Shown here: one piece after another, positions 49,926 through 59,311 of the stretch | Position numbering within the stretch: the stretch's first letter is position 1 | Layout of the letters: each line of letters opens with the position of its first letter | From: Sphingobium sp. C100 | GTDB lineage: Bacteria; Pseudomonadota; Alphaproteobacteria; Sphingomonadales; Sphingomonadaceae | NCBI RefSeq assembly: GCF_000508185.1 | Contig: NZ_AYOY01000165.1 | Span: 28,322 to 92,321, forward strand | Direction of reading: 5' to 3' | Length of the DNA stretch: 64,000 nt | Translations under genes and position numbers: made by a program | The notes under the pieces: model-generated | The model's input: only the letters and a program-made list of their open reading frames with translations | What the model was told of the DNA's origin: nothing | Databases searched by the model: none

Positions 49926-51115
49926 ATGACAAACCGATTGATGTATTTCAGGAAAGCCGTCCTGCGCGCCAGCGCCTCGGCGATCGTAGTATCTACCGGG
50001 CTTGTGCCGATGACGGCGCATGCGCAGGATGCAGCAGCAAGCGAGCCTCAGGCCGAGGAGCAACGGGCCGGCGGTCTAGGTGAAATCATCGTGACTGCGC
50101 GCAAGCGGTCTGAGAACCTGCAGGAAACGCCGGTCGCGATCACCGCTATGAATGCCGAGATGCTCGAAGCGCGCGAAGTCAACAACGTCGCCCAGGTGGC
50201 CAAGTTCGCGCCCAACGTGAACATGTCGCCGGTTGCCAACATCTCCGGTTCCAGCGCCACGATCACCGCGTTCATCCGCGGCGTCGGTCAGAACGACTTC
50301 AACATTACCGTGGATACCGGCGTGGGCATCTATGTCGATGGCGTCTATGTCGCCCGCTCGGTCGGTGCGCTGCTCGACATGACCGACATCGCTGATGTGC
50401 AGATCCTGCGCGGGCCGCAGGGCACGTTGTTCGGCAAGAACACCATCGGCGGCGCGATCGTCGTCAATTCCGTCCAGCCGCAACACGAATTTGACCTGAA
50501 GCTCGAAGCGGCGACCGGCCGGTTCAACCGCGCCGATTTCAAGGGCATGATCAACGTGCCGCTGAGCGACAATCTCGCAATGCGCGCGGTTGCTTCCTAT
50601 GAAACCCGCGACGGCTACCAGAAGCGTTTGTTCGACGGCGGCCGCCAGGGCAACAAGGACAGCTTCGGCGGACGCATTGCGTTCAAGTGGGAGCCGACCG
50701 ATAAGCTGACCGTCAGCCTCAGCGGGGATATCAACATCCGCCGCGAAGAGCAGACGGCCATTTCGCTGCTCGAACTGCAGGACCAGAACGTGCCGCTGCG
50801 CTTCGTCGATATCCCGAACAGCGCGACGACACCCGGCGGCCCCAACCGCCAGATCGCTGCGCCCAGCTCGATGTATTTCTGGAACAAGATCCGCGTCACC
50901 GATGGCAGCTGTGGAGCACCTTGGGGCGGGTTTGGCGTTCCGGGTACCCTTGCGCCGACCGGCAACCCGGCCTGCGCCAGCACCCGCTGGATCACTGGCG
51001 ACATCGACACCACCTGGGCTGGCGGCGTCAACCGGTCGGACTTCGATCTATGGGGCACGAACCTCACCCTCGATTACGATTTCGGCGATTTCAGCCTGAA
51101 GTCGATTTCGGCCTA
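49926..51115 (+). pseudogene. TonB-dependent receptor, 5' part (interrupted by IS5 element)
   Basis: The N-terminal part of a TonB-dependent outer-membrane receptor: signal peptide, then GEIIVTARKRSENLQETPVA as TonB box/plug start, plug motifs (VDTGVGIYVDGVYVARS, LRGPQGTLFGKNTIGG) and the first strands of the barrel. Translation stops at TAG just inside the IS. The ATG at 49926 has GAGGGAGA upstream. Removing the IS and one TA copy restores frame to the 3' half (KSISAYRDQSSHMEYDF). It was probably the importer for the operon's substrate. Confidence 0.9.
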
Positions 51116-51176
51116 GGGTCAGGACCTATTGATGTGAGAGGCGCGATCTGATTCAGGCTCCGCGAGGAGACTGAGA

Positions 51177-51524
51177 ATGAGCGACTTGTACTGGCTGACC
51201 GACGAGCAGATGGATCGCCTGCGCCCCTATTTTCCCAAAAGCCACGGCAAGGCGCGGGTTGACGATCGGCGGGTGCTGAGCGGCATTGTATTCGTCAACC
51301 GCAACGGGCTGCGCTGGCGGGATGCGCCCAAGGAGTATGGCCCCCATAAGACGCTATACAACCGGTGGAAGCGATGGGGCGACATGGGCGTGTTCCTTCG
51401 CATGATGGAAGGGCTGGCTGCTGAAGGCGCCGAACCAGCGACGGTCATGATCGATGCGACCTATTTGAAGGCGCACCGCACGGCTTCGAGCCTGCGGGTA
51501 AAAAAGGGGATCTCGGGCGCCTGA
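51177..51524 (+). CDS. IS5-family transposase, N-terminal ORF
   Basis: A 115-residue ORF: YWLTDEQMDRLRPYFPKSHG, then LRWRDAPKEYGPHKTLYNRW, then VMIDATYLKAHRTASSL with the first catalytic Asp. The reading frame reaches a stop at 51522 unless a -1 shift occurs at the AAAAAAGGGG run, giving KKGDLGRLIGRTKGGMNTKL and onward. Confidence 0.9.
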   Translation: MSDLYWLTDEQMDRLRPYFPKSHGKARVDDRRVLSGIVFVNRNGLRWRDAPKEYGPHKTLYNRWKRWGDMGVFLRMMEGLAAEGAEPATVMIDATYLKAHRTASSLRVKKGISGA

Positions 51525-51544
51525 TCGGCCGCACCAAGGGGGGC

Positions 51545-51934
51545 ATGAACACCAAGCTTCACGCCATCACAGACGCCAATGGCCGCCCCTTGAGCTTCTT
51601 CATGACCGCCGGGCAGATCAGCGACTACACCGGTGCTGCCGCTTTGCTGGAAGATCTACCCAAAGCGAAATGGCTGCTCGGGGACCGCGGCTATGACGCC
51701 GATTGGTTCCGGGAAGCTTTGCAGGCGAAGGGGATCAAGCCCTGCATTCCTGGCCGAAAATCACGGCTTCAACCCGTCAAATACGACAAGCGCCGCTACA
51801 AACGTCGCAACCGCATCGAGATCATGTTCGGCCGCCTCAAGGACTGGCGCCGCGTTGCCACGCGCTACGACCGCTGTCCCTCCGTGTTCTTCTCCGCCAT
51901 CGCGCTTGCCGCAACCGTCATCTTCTGGCTGTGA
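51545..51934 (+). CDS. IS5-family transposase, C-terminal ORF
   Basis: A 129-residue ORF with the rest of the DDE core: LGDRGYDADWFREAL (second Asp), then RRNRIEIMFGRLKDWRRVAT (catalytic Glu). It is read by -1 frameshifting from the first ORF; the ATG here is an internal start. Confidence 0.9.
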   Translation: MNTKLHAITDANGRPLSFFMTAGQISDYTGAAALLEDLPKAKWLLGDRGYDADWFREALQAKGIKPCIPGRKSRLQPVKYDKRRYKRRNRIEIMFGRLKDWRRVATRYDRCPSVFFSAIALAATVIFWL

Positions 51935-51951
51935 TCAACGAGTCCTGACCC

Positions 51952-53304
51952 TACCGCGACCAGAGTTCGCACATGGAATACGATTTCGACGGCACTCCGC
52001 ATACGATCCTGCGGATCGCAAGCGATATCGATGTGTGGCAGGCCTCGCAGGAACTGCAGTTTACCGGAAGCCTGATGGATGGCCAGGTGAAGTTCGTTCT
52101 GGGCGGCTATTATCTCAAGGAAAAGGGCACTGACTACACCCCGATGGAATTCGGGTTTGCCCAGTTCTTTACTGGCGGCGACATCGACAACGACAGCTAT
52201 GCCTCATACCTGCAGGCCACCTTCAAGGTGACCGACCGGTTCTCGATCACGCCGGGCATCCGCTACACTAACGAGACCAAGCGGTTCGACCCGTCTGTGC
52301 AGACGATCTTCAACGACCGCTCGCAACTCGATCCAGTGCTGGCATCGGTCTATCCGCAGGGCGCATTCGTCGCGTTCAGCCAGTGCCTCGTCGGACAGGC
52401 AAACCCGGCGGCCAACCTGTTCCCGTCAGGCCCGCTGGCCGGTTTCCCGCTACCGAACTGCACGCCTTCGGCGACCAACCCGGGCGGCAACCACACGATG
52501 CCGGCCATCGAGGTTTCGGCCAAGGCCAAGGAGTGGACCCCGGCGATCTCGGCGGACTACAAGATAACCGACAATTCGCTGATCTATGCGTCCTATTCGA
52601 AAGGCTTCAAGAACGGCGGGTTCAGCCAGCGCATCTTCCCAGCTGAAATCGCGACCCCCTCGTTCACGCCGGAATTCGTCGAATCCTACGAAATCGGCCT
52701 GAAGAACGAACTGTTCAACCGGCGCCTGCGCCTGAACATCGCGGCGTTCCTTTCCGATTACAGCGACATGCAGATCACTGTGAACGAAGGGATCGCTCCG
52801 AAGGTTCGCAACGCCGGTGCCGGCCGGATCAAGGGCTTCGAGATCGAAGGCGAAGCTGCCCCGATCGAACAGGTTCGCGTGAACTTCGGCGTGGGTTATC
52901 TCGATGCCTACTACACCAAGATCGATCCGAGCGCGGCGCCAGTCACGCTGGATTCGAAGTTCGCCTTCGTTCCCAAGTGGACAGCTTCGGCCGCGATCAA
53001 CGCCGACGTCTATGAAGGCAGCATGGGCAAGCTGACCCTGCGCGGCGATTGGTCCTACCAGAGCGGCACCTTCAAGGATGCAGTCAACAGCCCGCAACTG
53101 TTCCAGCCCGCGTACAGCGTGTTCGGCACCAGTGCCTCGTTCACCGACAGGAGTGAGCACTTCACCCTGACTGCGGGCGTCACGAACCTGACCGACAAGC
53201 GCTATCTGCAGGGCGGCTATGTCGATCTCAACGTCGGCGGCGCCGCAACGGCCAGCTTCTCGCGTCCGCGCGAATGGTTCCTCAAGCTCGCCTACAAGTA
53301 CTGA
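51952..53304 (+). pseudogene. TonB-dependent receptor, 3' part
   Basis: The C-terminal two thirds of the beta-barrel receptor, in frame from the second TA copy: YRDQSSHMEYDFDGTPHTI, then barrel strands and the end REWFLKLAYKY with the usual aromatic C-terminus (Y). Without the IS the gene would encode about 850 residues. An internal Met could start this half, but it would lack a signal peptide and plug, so it is almost surely non-functional. Confidence 0.9.
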
Positions 53305-53313
53305 TGAAGGCCC

Positions 53314-53339
53314 GAGGGCGGCGGACCGCCACCGCCCTC
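53314..53339. terminator. Hairpin after TonB receptor gene
   Basis: gagggcgg and ccgccctc (8-bp perfect stem, 10-base loop) just after the stop. A second small stem, cttgcc with gggcaag, follows. No T-run, so it may attenuate or stabilise mRNA between the receptor and xylM rather than stop transcription. Confidence 0.45.
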
Positions 53340-53390
53340 ACCCTTGCCTCGACGGGCAAGGCCAGAACAGAATAACTAAGGAGAAATCCG

Positions 53391-54494
53391 ATGGACGGAC
53401 TGCGCTATTTTCTCATTCCGGTCATGACCTTGGCGGGCGTTATCGGATTCATGCTCGGCGGCAGCTACGTCTGGCTGGGCGCGGCGACCTTTCCGGTGTT
53501 GATGACGCTGGATATCCTGCTGCCGGCGGACCACAAGATGCGCGCGCAGGGCACGGCACTGCTTGGCGATTTCGCCATGTACCTCCAGCTCCCGTGCATG
53601 ATCCTGCTGGTCTGGGCCTTTGCCCGATCGGTTGCGACCGCGATCAACCCGATCACCGGCGCCGACAATTCAAGCTGGCAACTGGCCGGATCGCTGCTCA
53701 GCCTGGGTTGGCTCTCGGCGGTGCCGACCCTGCCGGTGGCGCATGAGCTGATGCACCGCCGCCACTGGTTTCCTCGCTATGTCGCCAAGTGTCTGAGCGC
53801 GTTCTACGGCGACCCCAATCGCGATATTGCCCATATCGTCACCCACCACGTCCATCTCGACACGGCCAAGGATAGCGATACCCCTCGGCGCGGGCAGACC
53901 ATCTACAGCTTCGTGTTCCAGGCGAGTTGGGGTTCCTACAAGGATACTTGGGAAAAGTCGGCCGAAATCCTCCGCAAGCTTGGCCATGCTTCGCTGGGAT
54001 GGCGCAATCCGGTGTGGCTACTGCCGCTCTTATCGGGCAGTATCATCGTCTTTGTGGGCTTGACGGCAGGCCTTGGCGCGGCGCTGACCGCTGTCGGCGC
54101 GATGGTAATGGCCAAGATGTTCGTGGAGGGGTTCAACTACTTCCAGCACTATGGCCTGATCCGGGTCGAAGGGGCGCCGATCGAGCTCCATCACGCCTGG
54201 AACCACCTTGGCGCGATCGTCCGGCCGATCGGTGCGGAAATCACCAACCACATCAACCATCACCTTGACGGGCATATCCCCTTCTATGCGCTGAAGCCCG
54301 AACCGCAAGCGCCGCAGATGCCCTCACTGTTCCTGTGCTTCGCCGCCGGACTGATCCCGCCGGTCTGGTTCCGCTTCATCGCGCAACCGCGCCTCAAGGA
54401 CTGGGACGAACGTTTCGCCACCCCCGGCGAACGCAAGCTGGCGGATCAGGCCAACGCACAGGCTGGCTGGCCGCGCTGGCTGGCCAGCACTTGA
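53391..54494 (+). CDS. xylM: XylM-like hydroxylase (xylene/toluene side-chain monooxygenase)
   Basis: A 367-residue integral membrane di-iron hydroxylase (XylM 369). The histidine boxes HELMHRR (about 118), HIVTHHVHLD (about 147) and NHINHHLDGH (about 284) are intact, and hydrophobic helices span the protein. XylM hydroxylates methyl groups of toluene/xylenes with electrons from XylA. The gene follows the TonB receptor and precedes xylA by 82 bp. A good AAGGAGAAA site is upstream. Confidence 0.9.
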   Translation: MDGLRYFLIPVMTLAGVIGFMLGGSYVWLGAATFPVLMTLDILLPADHKMRAQGTALLGDFAMYLQLPCMILLVWAFARSVATAINPITGADNSSWQLAGSLLSLGWLSAVPTLPVAHELMHRRHWFPRYVAKCLSAFYGDPNRDIAHIVTHHVHLDTAKDSDTPRRGQTIYSFVFQASWGSYKDTWEKSAEILRKLGHASLGWRNPVWLLPLLSGSIIVFVGLTAGLGAALTAVGAMVMAKMFVEGFNYFQHYGLIRVEGAPIELHHAWNHLGAIVRPIGAEITNHINHHLDGHIPFYALKPEPQAPQMPSLFLCFAAGLIPPVWFRFIAQPRLKDWDERFATPGERKLADQANAQAGWPRWLAST

Positions 54495-54576
54495 ACGCCA
54501 GGCCAATCGTCCACCCTCATTCGGGCGACAATCTGCAACTGCAGATTCCGCCCGCCCATTTCGGAAAAACCCGACA

Positions 54577-55617
54577 ATGTTTTCTTTCCTGCGCAAATCC
54601 AAGATGAACACCGTAACCGTGGAAGGATCGCCGACCACGCTTGACATACCGGCGGGCAAGACACTTCTTGAAGCGATGCTGGACGCGGGTCTGGCCATGC
54701 CGCACGATTGCAAGGTTGGCTCGTGCGGTACCTGCAAGTTCAAGCTCGTGTCTGGCAAGATCGGCGAATTGAGCCCGTCGGCCCTTGCACTTGAGGGCGA
54801 CGAACTGCGCAGCGGCTTTCGCCTCGCCTGCCAGGCCATTCCGCGCTCGGATCTGACAATCGCGGTTGATGCGCCACTCTCGCAAGGGATCGCCATTGCT
54901 ACATATCGCGGCACCATCGTCGCCGCACAACGGCTATGCGAGGATATAATCGGGCTGACCATCGAACTGGATCGGCCACTGGCCTTCACTCCCGGACAAT
55001 ACGCTGATCTGACCGCTCCCGGCATCGAAGGTGCACGCAGTTATTCATTCGCCTTCGCGACGGTTGGTGAACCCACCCAGCAACTGCATTTTCACATCCG
55101 GCACGTTCCGGGCGGCGCATTTACCGACTGGCTGTTCTGCACCGATCGCACCGGAATGGAGCTGAAGGTTACCGCCCCCTATGGGCAATTCGCCCTCAAG
55201 GACAGCACTGCCCCCATTCTTTGCATCGCCGGGGGTAGTGGTCTAGCGCCGATCATCTCGATTCTGGAGCAGGCGCTCGACCGGGGCGCAGACCGGGCGG
55301 TGCACCTGCTGTACGGTGCGCGCCGTAAGTCCAATCTCTATGCCCTCGACAAAATTGCGGCCCTTCGTCAACGCTGGATGGCCCCTTTCGAATTCGTCCC
55401 GGCCTTGTCGGATGAAGAGCCAGACAGCGACTGGGCAGGAGCGCGTGGGCTGATCACCGAGCAGATTGCGGGCGTTGCAGACCTGGCGGCGCACGAAGCC
55501 TATCTGTGTGGCCCACCGGCGATGATCGACTTTGCCGAAGCGCAATTGCTTGCCGCCGGCCTCTCACGTTCGGTCATTTCGGCCGACCGCTTTCTTGATC
55601 GCAGCAATCGCACGTAA
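54577..55617 (+). CDS. xylA: XylA-like electron-transfer component
   Basis: A 346-residue reductase: an N-terminal plant-type 2Fe-2S domain with CKVGSCGTC near residues 44-52 and a further Cys near 87, then FAD-binding (RSYSFAF) and NAD-binding (CIAGGSGLAPIISILEQ) modules. It feeds electrons to XylM. Coding ends at the terminator region shared with the convergent operon. Confidence 0.9.
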   Translation: MFSFLRKSKMNTVTVEGSPTTLDIPAGKTLLEAMLDAGLAMPHDCKVGSCGTCKFKLVSGKIGELSPSALALEGDELRSGFRLACQAIPRSDLTIAVDAPLSQGIAIATYRGTIVAAQRLCEDIIGLTIELDRPLAFTPGQYADLTAPGIEGARSYSFAFATVGEPTQQLHFHIRHVPGGAFTDWLFCTDRTGMELKVTAPYGQFALKDSTAPILCIAGGSGLAPIISILEQALDRGADRAVHLLYGARRKSNLYALDKIAALRQRWMAPFEFVPALSDEEPDSDWAGARGLITEQIAGVADLAAHEAYLCGPPAMIDFAEAQLLAAGLSRSVISADRFLDRSNRT

Positions 55618-55652
55618 AAAAAGACGGGCGCTCGACGAATCGAGCACCCGCC
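55616..55652 (-). terminator. Rho-independent terminator of the lower-pathway operon
   Basis: On the minus strand a GC-rich stem (GGGTGCTCGA with TCGAGCGCCC, one G-T pair) closes a UUCG tetraloop and is followed by seven T. This sits right after the bphB-like stop and overlaps the xylA stop on the other strand. It is one of the clearest regulatory signals in the window. Confidence 0.85.
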
Positions 55653-55676
55653 AAGGGTGGAGAGATCTAAGCCGCT

Positions 55677-56477
55677 TCAGCTTCCGGGGCGTTTGCCGAT
55701 GCCGATTCCACCGTCGCTGAGCAAAACCGTTCCTGTCATGTAGGCCGAGTCCCGACGCGAGGCGAGCAAGGCATAGAGGCCGGAGTGATCATCCGGTTCG
55801 GCGATCCGCGCGAGCGGCGTCATCCCGGCAATCATCGCGTCGAGCCCTTCCATATCTTCCATGTGAACATCGGCTGTTCCGCCCGCATGGGTACCGCCCA
55901 GCGGCGTTCGGGTGCCGCCTGGCGCCACGCCGTTGACCCTGACGTCGGGGGTTAGTTCCCAGGCGAGCTGGCGGATCAGGCCCAGCACGGCGTGCTTCGA
56001 CGCCACATAGGGCGTACCGCCACCGCCGGTGTAGAAGCTTGAAGTCGAGGCAGTAAAGATGATGCTGCCCTTGGTCTTACGCAACTCCGGAATTGCGGCA
56101 CGGGCGCCAAGGAAGTAGCCCTTTACGTTGACGCCGAAGATCTCGTCCAGCGTTTCCGAGAGCTTTTCGGGTTCCATGTCCGCAAGCGGGGTCATGAAAT
56201 CCCAGATCCCGACATTGCCGACGAACACGTCAAGCTTGCCGAATGCAGCCACGGTTGCGACGACTGCCTTTTCGTTGTCGACATAATTGCGGACATCGCC
56301 CTCAATCACGACTACTGCGTTGCCATGCCGCGTACGCACCAAGTCGGCCTGAGCGGCATCCCTGACCAGGACGCCAACCTTGGCACCTTCTTCGATAAAG
56401 CGCGCGACGACCGCCTCACCGATCCCTGTGGCGCCGCCGGTTAGCAGCGCCACTTGTCCTTCGAGCCTTGCAGTCAC
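55677..56477 (-). CDS. bphB: cis-Dihydrodiol dehydrogenase, BphB/NahB-like SDR
   Basis: A 266-residue SDR: NAD motif [32 protein letters not shown] region, catalytic [20 protein letters not shown], and [19 protein letters not shown]. These match BphB-type cis-2,3-dihydrodiol dehydrogenases, which make catechols from dioxygenase products. Last gene of the minus-strand operon before the terminator. Confidence 0.85.
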   Translation of the reverse strand: MTARLEGQVALLTGGATGIGEAVVARFIEEGAKVGVLVRDAAQADLVRTRHGNAVVVIEGDVRNYVDNEKAVVATVAAFGKLDVFVGNVGIWDFMTPLADMEPEKLSETLDEIFGVNVKGYFLGARAAIPELRKTKGSIIFTASTSSFYTGGGGTPYVASKHAVLGLIRQLAWELTPDVRVNGVAPGGTRTPLGGTHAGGTADVHMEDMEGLDAMIAGMTPLARIAEPDDHSGLYALLASRRDSAYMTGTVLLSDGGIGIGKRPGS

Positions 56478-56508
56478 ATCGTTCCTCCCGAAGATCGCGG
56501 GTTCTCGA

Positions 56509-58014
56509 TCACTGATCGAACATCCCGACGCGGCCTTCCTGAAGGTTGACCACGACCGACTTTGTCTGGGTGTAGTGGTTCAGCACTTCATGGCTGAATT
56601 CACGCCCGAAGCCGCTCTGCTTGTAACCGCCCAGCGGCATGTTGGCCTTAAGGTTGTAGTAGCGGTTGATCCAGACCGTGCCGGTTTCAAGCTGACGCGC
56701 GATCCGGTGGGCGCGGGCAAGATCCTTGGTCCACACGCCGCCGGCCAGGCCGTAGGTGGTGGCATTGGCCTGCTGCATCATGTCGGCTTCGTCGTTCCAG
56801 CTGATTACAGTGGTCACCGGCCCGAAGATCTCCTCCTGCGCGATGCGCATTGTGTTCTTCACATTGGTGAACACCGTCGGCTTGATGAAGTTGCCACCCG
56901 CCAGATTTGCAGCATCGGCGCGGGTGCCGCCGGTCAAAACTTCGGCCCCTTCCTCGGTTGCGAGCTGCAGGTAGCTTTCTACCTTGTCGAACTGCATCTT
57001 CGACGCCTGGGCGCCAAGCTGGGTTGCCATATCGAGGGGATCGCCCTGGCGGATGCCTTCAAGCGCGGTTTTGAACTTGGCCAGGAACTCGTCCTGGATC
57101 GACTGGTGCAGGAACAGGCGCGAACCGGCCAGGCAGACCTCACCCTTGTTGAGCACAGTCGACATCGTAGCGCTTTCCACCGCCGCGTCGATATCGGCAT
57201 CGCCGCACACGATGTGCGCCGACTTGCCGCCCAGCTCGAGCGTCTGCGGGATGATGTTTGCGGAGGCATACTGGATAATACGGCGGGCAGTGGCGATCGA
57301 ACCGGTGAATGCTACCTTGGCGACATCGGGGCTGGTGACCAGCGCCTCGCCCACATCCGCACCATAGCCGGTGACGACGTTGATCACACCCGGCGGCAGC
57401 AGATCGGCCATTTCCACGAAGAATTCGATCACCGAAAGACAGACCGTCTCGGCCGGCTTCAGAACGACAGTGTTGCCCGATGCCAGCGCTGGTGCGATTT
57501 TGCACGCCATCATCAACATCGGTACGTTCCACGGGATGATCTGCGCGCAGACACCGAGCGGTTCGCGGTGAACGATGCCGATCGCATCGGGATAATCGAG
57601 CGTCTGGCCATGCAGGCCATAGGCCGCGCCAGCGAACAGCTCGAACTGACCGATAGTCTGGGTCATGTCGAAGAACATCGATTCGCGCATCGGCTTGCCG
57701 TTGTTCAACGTTTCGAGCGTCGCGTAGTGCGACTGGCGTGCCTTCAGCCGGCGCGCAATTTCGATCAGGATCTCCTGGCGCTCGCCGGGCAGGCTTTGCG
57801 ACCACTTGGGAAAAGCAGCCTTGGCAGCGGCAATCGCACGCTCAATGTCCTTGGCATTGCCGGCCTGGATCTTGGTCAGCACCTTGCCGGTCGAGGGATT
57901 GAGTAGATCGATGGTCTTGCCGCTGTCCCCGGCAATCCACTCGCCGCCGATATAATGGCCGTACTCGGACTTAATGCCGTAGTCGTTTTCTGTACTTTTC
58001 AACTGCGTAGCCAT
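56509..58014 (-). CDS. NAD-dependent aldehyde dehydrogenase (candidate benzaldehyde dehydrogenase)
   Basis: A 501-residue [24 protein letters not shown], catalytic Glu in [13 protein letters not shown] and Cys in [11 protein letters not shown], and the [13 protein letters not shown] stretch. In this position it could oxidise the aldehyde from XylM/XylA alcohols (the XylC role), but an alkyl or acet-aldehyde role cannot be excluded. CAAGGGAGAG precedes the ATG. No XylB alcohol dehydrogenase is in the window. Confidence 0.85.
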   Translation of the reverse strand: MATQLKSTENDYGIKSEYGHYIGGEWIAGDSGKTIDLLNPSTGKVLTKIQAGNAKDIERAIAAAKAAFPKWSQSLPGERQEILIEIARRLKARQSHYATLETLNNGKPMRESMFFDMTQTIGQFELFAGAAYGLHGQTLDYPDAIGIVHREPLGVCAQIIPWNVPMLMMACKIAPALASGNTVVLKPAETVCLSVIEFFVEMADLLPPGVINVVTGYGADVGEALVTSPDVAKVAFTGSIATARRIIQYASANIIPQTLELGGKSAHIVCGDADIDAAVESATMSTVLNKGEVCLAGSRLFLHQSIQDEFLAKFKTALEGIRQGDPLDMATQLGAQASKMQFDKVESYLQLATEEGAEVLTGGTRADAANLAGGNFIKPTVFTNVKNTMRIAQEEIFGPVTTVISWNDEADMMQQANATTYGLAGGVWTKDLARAHRIARQLETGTVWINRYYNLKANMPLGGYKQSGFGREFSHEVLNHYTQTKSVVVNLQEGRVGMFDQ

Positions 58015-58033
58015 GACAACTCTCCCTTGGTTT

Positions 58034-58315
58034 TCATAGAACTTCGATGACTAGGTCATCCATCGGATAGATCCGACAGGCCAGGGCGTATCCCTTTGCC
58101 TGGTCGGCGACAGAAACCTTGGCCGTGCTCATCTTGCCGGTCCGGTATTCGCCTTCAACAACTCGAACCAGGCAAAACCCGCAACCACCGCCACGGCAGC
58201 CCACTCCTATATCGCTGGAACCAAACTGCTCCATCGCGATCAGTACGCGTTCACCCTCGGGGCAAGCGAACTGCCCCCCTCCGAGGATCCGGATCTGGTA
58301 GGGCTCAAGCCTCAT
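58034..58315 (-). CDS. xylT: XylT-like chloroplast-type ferredoxin
   Basis: A 93-residue 2Fe-2S protein with VGCRGGGCGFCLVRVVEGEY, the XylT pattern, and a fourth Cys in ALACRIYP. XylT reactivates catechol 2,3-dioxygenase (XylE) by reduction of its iron. XylE is not in the window, so its partner must be outside it. It overlaps the xylH end by 11 bases. The start at 58315 gives the usual family N-terminus. Confidence 0.88.
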   Translation of the reverse strand: MRLEPYQIRILGGGQFACPEGERVLIAMEQFGSSDIGVGCRGGGCGFCLVRVVEGEYRTGKMSTAKVSVADQAKGYALACRIYPMDDLVIEVL

Positions 58316-58538
58316 TCGACCAATCTTCTTCGACTCGGGGCTGCGCGGCAGCGGCCTTCGCCGCAAAGCTTACCCCCCCCACCGCGAAATGCGCTGGGTC
58401 CATCTCGCGAAGGATGACGCGAACTGACTCACGCGGCGCCCCGATCGCACCGATGGCAGCATCGGTCAGCGCCCGGATCAGCCGCTCTTTGGCTTCCGGC
58501 GGGCGCCCTTCGAGCAGGTTGACCTCGATGATCGGCAT
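58305..58538 (-). CDS. xylH: 4-Oxalocrotonate tautomerase
   Basis: A 77-residue tautomerase with MPIIEVNLLEGRPPEAK, so Pro-2 becomes the N-terminal catalytic base after Met removal, and Arg at about residue 12 and 40 (VILREMDP). It isomerises 4-oxalocrotonate in the meta pathway. It is slightly longer than the classic 62-residue XylH, with an Ala-rich C-terminal tail that overlaps xylT. The long ORF upstream of this start is just the xylI gene in another frame. Confidence 0.9.
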   Translation of the reverse strand: MPIIEVNLLEGRPPEAKERLIRALTDAAIGAIGAPRESVRVILREMDPAHFAVGGVSFAAKAAAAQPRVEEDWSNEA

Positions 58539-58539
58539 A

Positions 58540-59310
58540 TCAGGCCTCCACCTGGAACATGACCGCGCCAAGGTTCTGCACGGTCGTCCGCACGGTCTGG
58601 CCGGGAGCCAGGTTGGGCGCGGCGGTGATGCCGCCAGCCATGACGATGTCACCGGCGTTGATCTGTTCGCCCGCTTCGGCAACCAGCCGGGCCGCAGCAA
58701 CCAGCGAACGGATGGGGTGGCCAAGGATCGCCGCGGTCGACCCGACCTGTACCACTTCGCCATCGATTTCGAGGATCACGCCCAGATTCGAAAAATCGAT
58801 CCGGGGATCGTGCCAGGATCCGATCACCAGCCCCGACGAGGAAGTGTTGTCGGCGATCACGTCCTCGAGCGCGAACTTGAAGTTCTCGTAACGGCTGTCG
58901 ATGATCTCCATCGCCGGGGCGATCGCTTCGACTGCTGCCAGCGCAGCGGCGGCAGTCACCTTACCGACCAGCGGGGCCTTCATCAGAAAGGCGACTTCCG
59001 GTTCGACCCGGGGGTGGACGTAGCGCGCGCGCGAAAGGGCGGATCCTTCCTCGACCAGCATCGCATCGGTCAGCCTGCCCCAGGCCACTTCGTCGACGCC
59101 GACCTGCAACATCTTGGCCCGGCTGGTCAGCCCCATCTTGACGCCGATGCGCCGTTCGCCACGCGACAGGCGCCGATCGACCGAGAGCTTCTGCACCTGA
59201 TAGGCCTCTTCCACCGTGAAAGCGGTGTCCACAGGGGTGATTTGCGGGGTAGCTGTTGCTTCACGCTGTGCAGAGTCGAGCATTTCCGCGTATTTCGCCA
59301 GCCTGTCCAT
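58540..59310 (-). CDS. xylI: 4-Oxalocrotonate decarboxylase
   Basis: A 256-residue enzyme of the FAA-hydrolase/decarboxylase family: KMGLTSRAKMLQVGVDEV, then VEPEVAFLMKAPL, IIDSRYENFKFALEDVIADN and GDIVMAGGITAAPNLAPGQT. The ENFKF and GITAA features separate it from the hydratase XylJ in the same operon. It needs Mg2+ and works with XylJ as a complex. Confidence 0.88.
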   Translation of the reverse strand: MDRLAKYAEMLDSAQREATATPQITPVDTAFTVEEAYQVQKLSVDRRLSRGERRIGVKMGLTSRAKMLQVGVDEVAWGRLTDAMLVEEGSALSRARYVHPRVEPEVAFLMKAPLVGKVTAAAALAAVEAIAPAMEIIDSRYENFKFALEDVIADNTSSSGLVIGSWHDPRIDFSNLGVILEIDGEVVQVGSTAAILGHPIRSLVAAARLVAEAGEQINAGDIVMAGGITAAPNLAPGQTVRTTVQNLGAVMFQVEA

Positions 59311-59311
59311 C

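Larger units (their letters stand above)
51116..51951 (+). mobile_element. IS5-family (IS427-group) insertion sequence, 836 bp
   Basis: Bounded by inverted repeats GGGTCAGGAC (left) and GTCCTGACCC (right), with a TA target duplication (51114-51115 and 51952-51953). It carries two overlapping-frame transposase ORFs joined by an expected -1 frameshift at an A-rich run (AAAAAAGGGG near 51500). It splits the TonB receptor gene. The ends and target site are intact, which suggests a recent insertion. Confidence 0.92.

Noticed and set aside
56380..57906. 508-codon plus-strand frame across the aldehyde dehydrogenase
   Set aside because: Complementary to a clear ALDH with catalytic motifs; the frame has no recognisable domain.
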